From the NCBI RefSeq assembly GCF_947179165.1, contig NC_077248.1, forward strand, positions 7,251,256 to 7,315,255: a stretch of DNA of 64,000 bases, read 5' to 3'. A model generated the notes under the pieces. That model worked only from the letters and a program-made list of their open reading frames with translations. It had not been told where the DNA came from and ran no database searches. This document shows, piece after piece, positions 62,655 to 64,000 of the stretch (its first letter is position 1; the number at the start of each line of letters is the position of its first letter). The stretch is from Solanum dulcamara (taxonomy: Eukaryota; Streptophyta; Magnoliopsida; Solanales; Solanaceae). The translations under genes were made by a program, and so were the position numbers.

Positions 62655-64000
62655 ATGATAGTAAGGTTCTGTTAGCTTGATCATTCTTATTCGAAAAACA
62701 GGAATTTCACGGTATACTGTGGACAAAGCAATTGTAATATTAATATATGTACTAGGAATTTTATAGTTCATTCATATTAATGGATATGCAAAGAACTATT
62801 AGCAGTTCTACTATTATTGTTTCTGATTAGTGTTGATCATCAACTGTCCATTGAATTGAAGGCGGTCCTTAGCTAGTGGAGTTTACAATATGATAAAGGT
62901 CTAAAGAGCTTACCCCGTGTATGAAATGCTCCCTGGCTAGCACAAAGTTAGGGGGAGAGTGAGTGTTTACCATACTTTGTCTTCTCCTTGGATAAGATAG
63001 GTTGGACCAGTAAAACGAGACTAGGATAAAACGCTCTGGAGTATCGCTTCACTAGTCACTAGAGTGAGAAAACAAAGGCGAGATATGGTTATGCACCTGT
63101 AGTGCTTTATCAAGAAAAAAAATTGGTGCAGCTCTAGAGAAGGATGTTGGAGTAAGAATACTAGGTTGGATTAGAAATAAGTTAAAGGAGGAGATAGAGT
63201 AACGTTGTTGAGCTGAAAGCTTATGCCATGTTTACAACTTACAACACAACAAAGAGCACAAGATAATTAAGTGCTTCAGAATACAGTGGAAATTAAATGC
63301 CTCTCAAAATGTCAAGCAATTCAAGATATTGCTAGATGGAGAAGAATTAGGGAGTGCAACACAGGACCAATTTGTGGATTTTCTGCATACTGTTCCTTTT
63401 AGGTGGCGAAAAGTACCATTCATTTATTTGTTAGTCAGTGAAGACTCCTATAAATAGCTTGGATTTGTGACATCCGGTGATTCTTCTATGTGAAAAAGAA
63501 TTTGATATGAGAAGCAATAAAGTGAGCGGAGAGGACCAATCCTTTTTATTGTACAAGGTTATGTTAGCAAATTCTTTCAAATTCAAAAAGAAAGCAGTGG
63601 AACTTTGATCAACGAGTAATTCCTTTCTCTTCCATTTAAGTTACGTAGTGACTCATTTTTGAATTGTGAGGATGAATGCAATTCTAACAATGGAGAAATT
63701 TGGTTTGTTGACCATGCACTTGAAAGTTATGTAAAATGTCCAGTCAACATTTAGTTGAATTGGACGAAATTTGCCTCACTGAGATACATCCAAGTCGACC
63801 AGGCTTCATTGGGTTTTTTATTAGTTAATATTGATAACCATCCAGTTAAAAGAAATTAATGTAGTAGATTTTATTCTTAAAGTAGATGTGGTTCCGCGTA
63901 AATGGACCAAGTTTACCATGGACATACAGCTCATATGGCACTACAAATTTGATATTATCCTTGCAATGGAAAAGATAGCCGAGTTGATGGTGATGGATAC

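Larger units (their letters stand above)
60693..64000 (+). other. start of the carrier gene's first intron, with SINE copies
   Basis: There is no exon carrying the expected continuation (V-V-K-I-R-L-Q-Q-Q) up to 64000, so this is a long intron. It holds SINE fragments at about 60870-60975, 62318-62515 and 62533-62654. The stretch at 62820-63300 has short repeats typical of old transposons. No other gene is supported. Confidence 0.55.

Overview
The window is plant nuclear DNA: AT-rich, with intron-split genes using GT-AG sites, T-rich 3' splice sites and a heavy load of transposable elements. It most likely comes from the nightshade family (Solanaceae, probably a Solanum species). That reading rests on the SINE and hAT families I recognise and on gene sequences close to known dicot proteins; I could not run a database search.

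Five protein-coding genes can be supported. (1) A calcium-dependent protein kinase of the CPK13 type lies on the minus strand (9018-16312): seven coding exons, 530 residues, apparently intact. (2) Peroxisomal short-chain acyl-CoA oxidase ACX4 lies on the plus strand (44273-48303): twelve coding exons, 439 residues, with a C-terminal SRL peroxisome signal. (3) A two-exon DOG1-domain protein lies on the minus strand (49493-50370). (4) A tiny four-exon gene for a conserved 72-residue plant protein of unknown function lies on the plus strand (56114-58464). (5) The first coding exon of a mitochondrial succinate/fumarate carrier lies at the right edge on the plus strand (60300-60692); the rest lies outside the window. 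The genes show no obvious common pathway. Each is an ordinary single plant gene separated from the next by repeats.

The remainder is mostly mobile DNA. From 1 to 8.7 kb: a MITE, an internally deleted LTR retrotransposon nested in a second MITE, tandem repeats and a pogo/Emigrant-type deletion derivative. From 16.8 to 27 kb: MITEs, a 5'-truncated RTE-type LINE, a hAT element with a perfect 8-bp target duplication and a long-inverted-repeat element. From 27.2 to 33 kb: a hAT element with a decayed transposase gene, split by a 2.3-kb solo LTR. From 33.1 to 36.6 kb: an old, internally deleted Copia element. From 38.9 to 44.2 kb: a younger, nearly complete but mutated Copia element on the minus strand. 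From 50.4 to 55.8 kb: gene-free DNA with a C-rich, G-quadruplex-capable tract.

The most interesting point is the 5' side of ACX4. A probable leader exon with a TATA box lies near 38.1-38.25 kb. The leader intron to the ATG exon appears to hold an RTE/SINE 3' tail that was later split by the 5.3-kb Copia insertion. The intron's 3' splice site would lie at the TTG-repeat tail, with possible branch points inside the LTR. ACX4 also has a GC-AG intron. I found no CRISPR array, no operon, no functional tRNA or rRNA gene, and nothing I would call a new biological system. The novelty here is in nested transposon structures and their effects on host introns.
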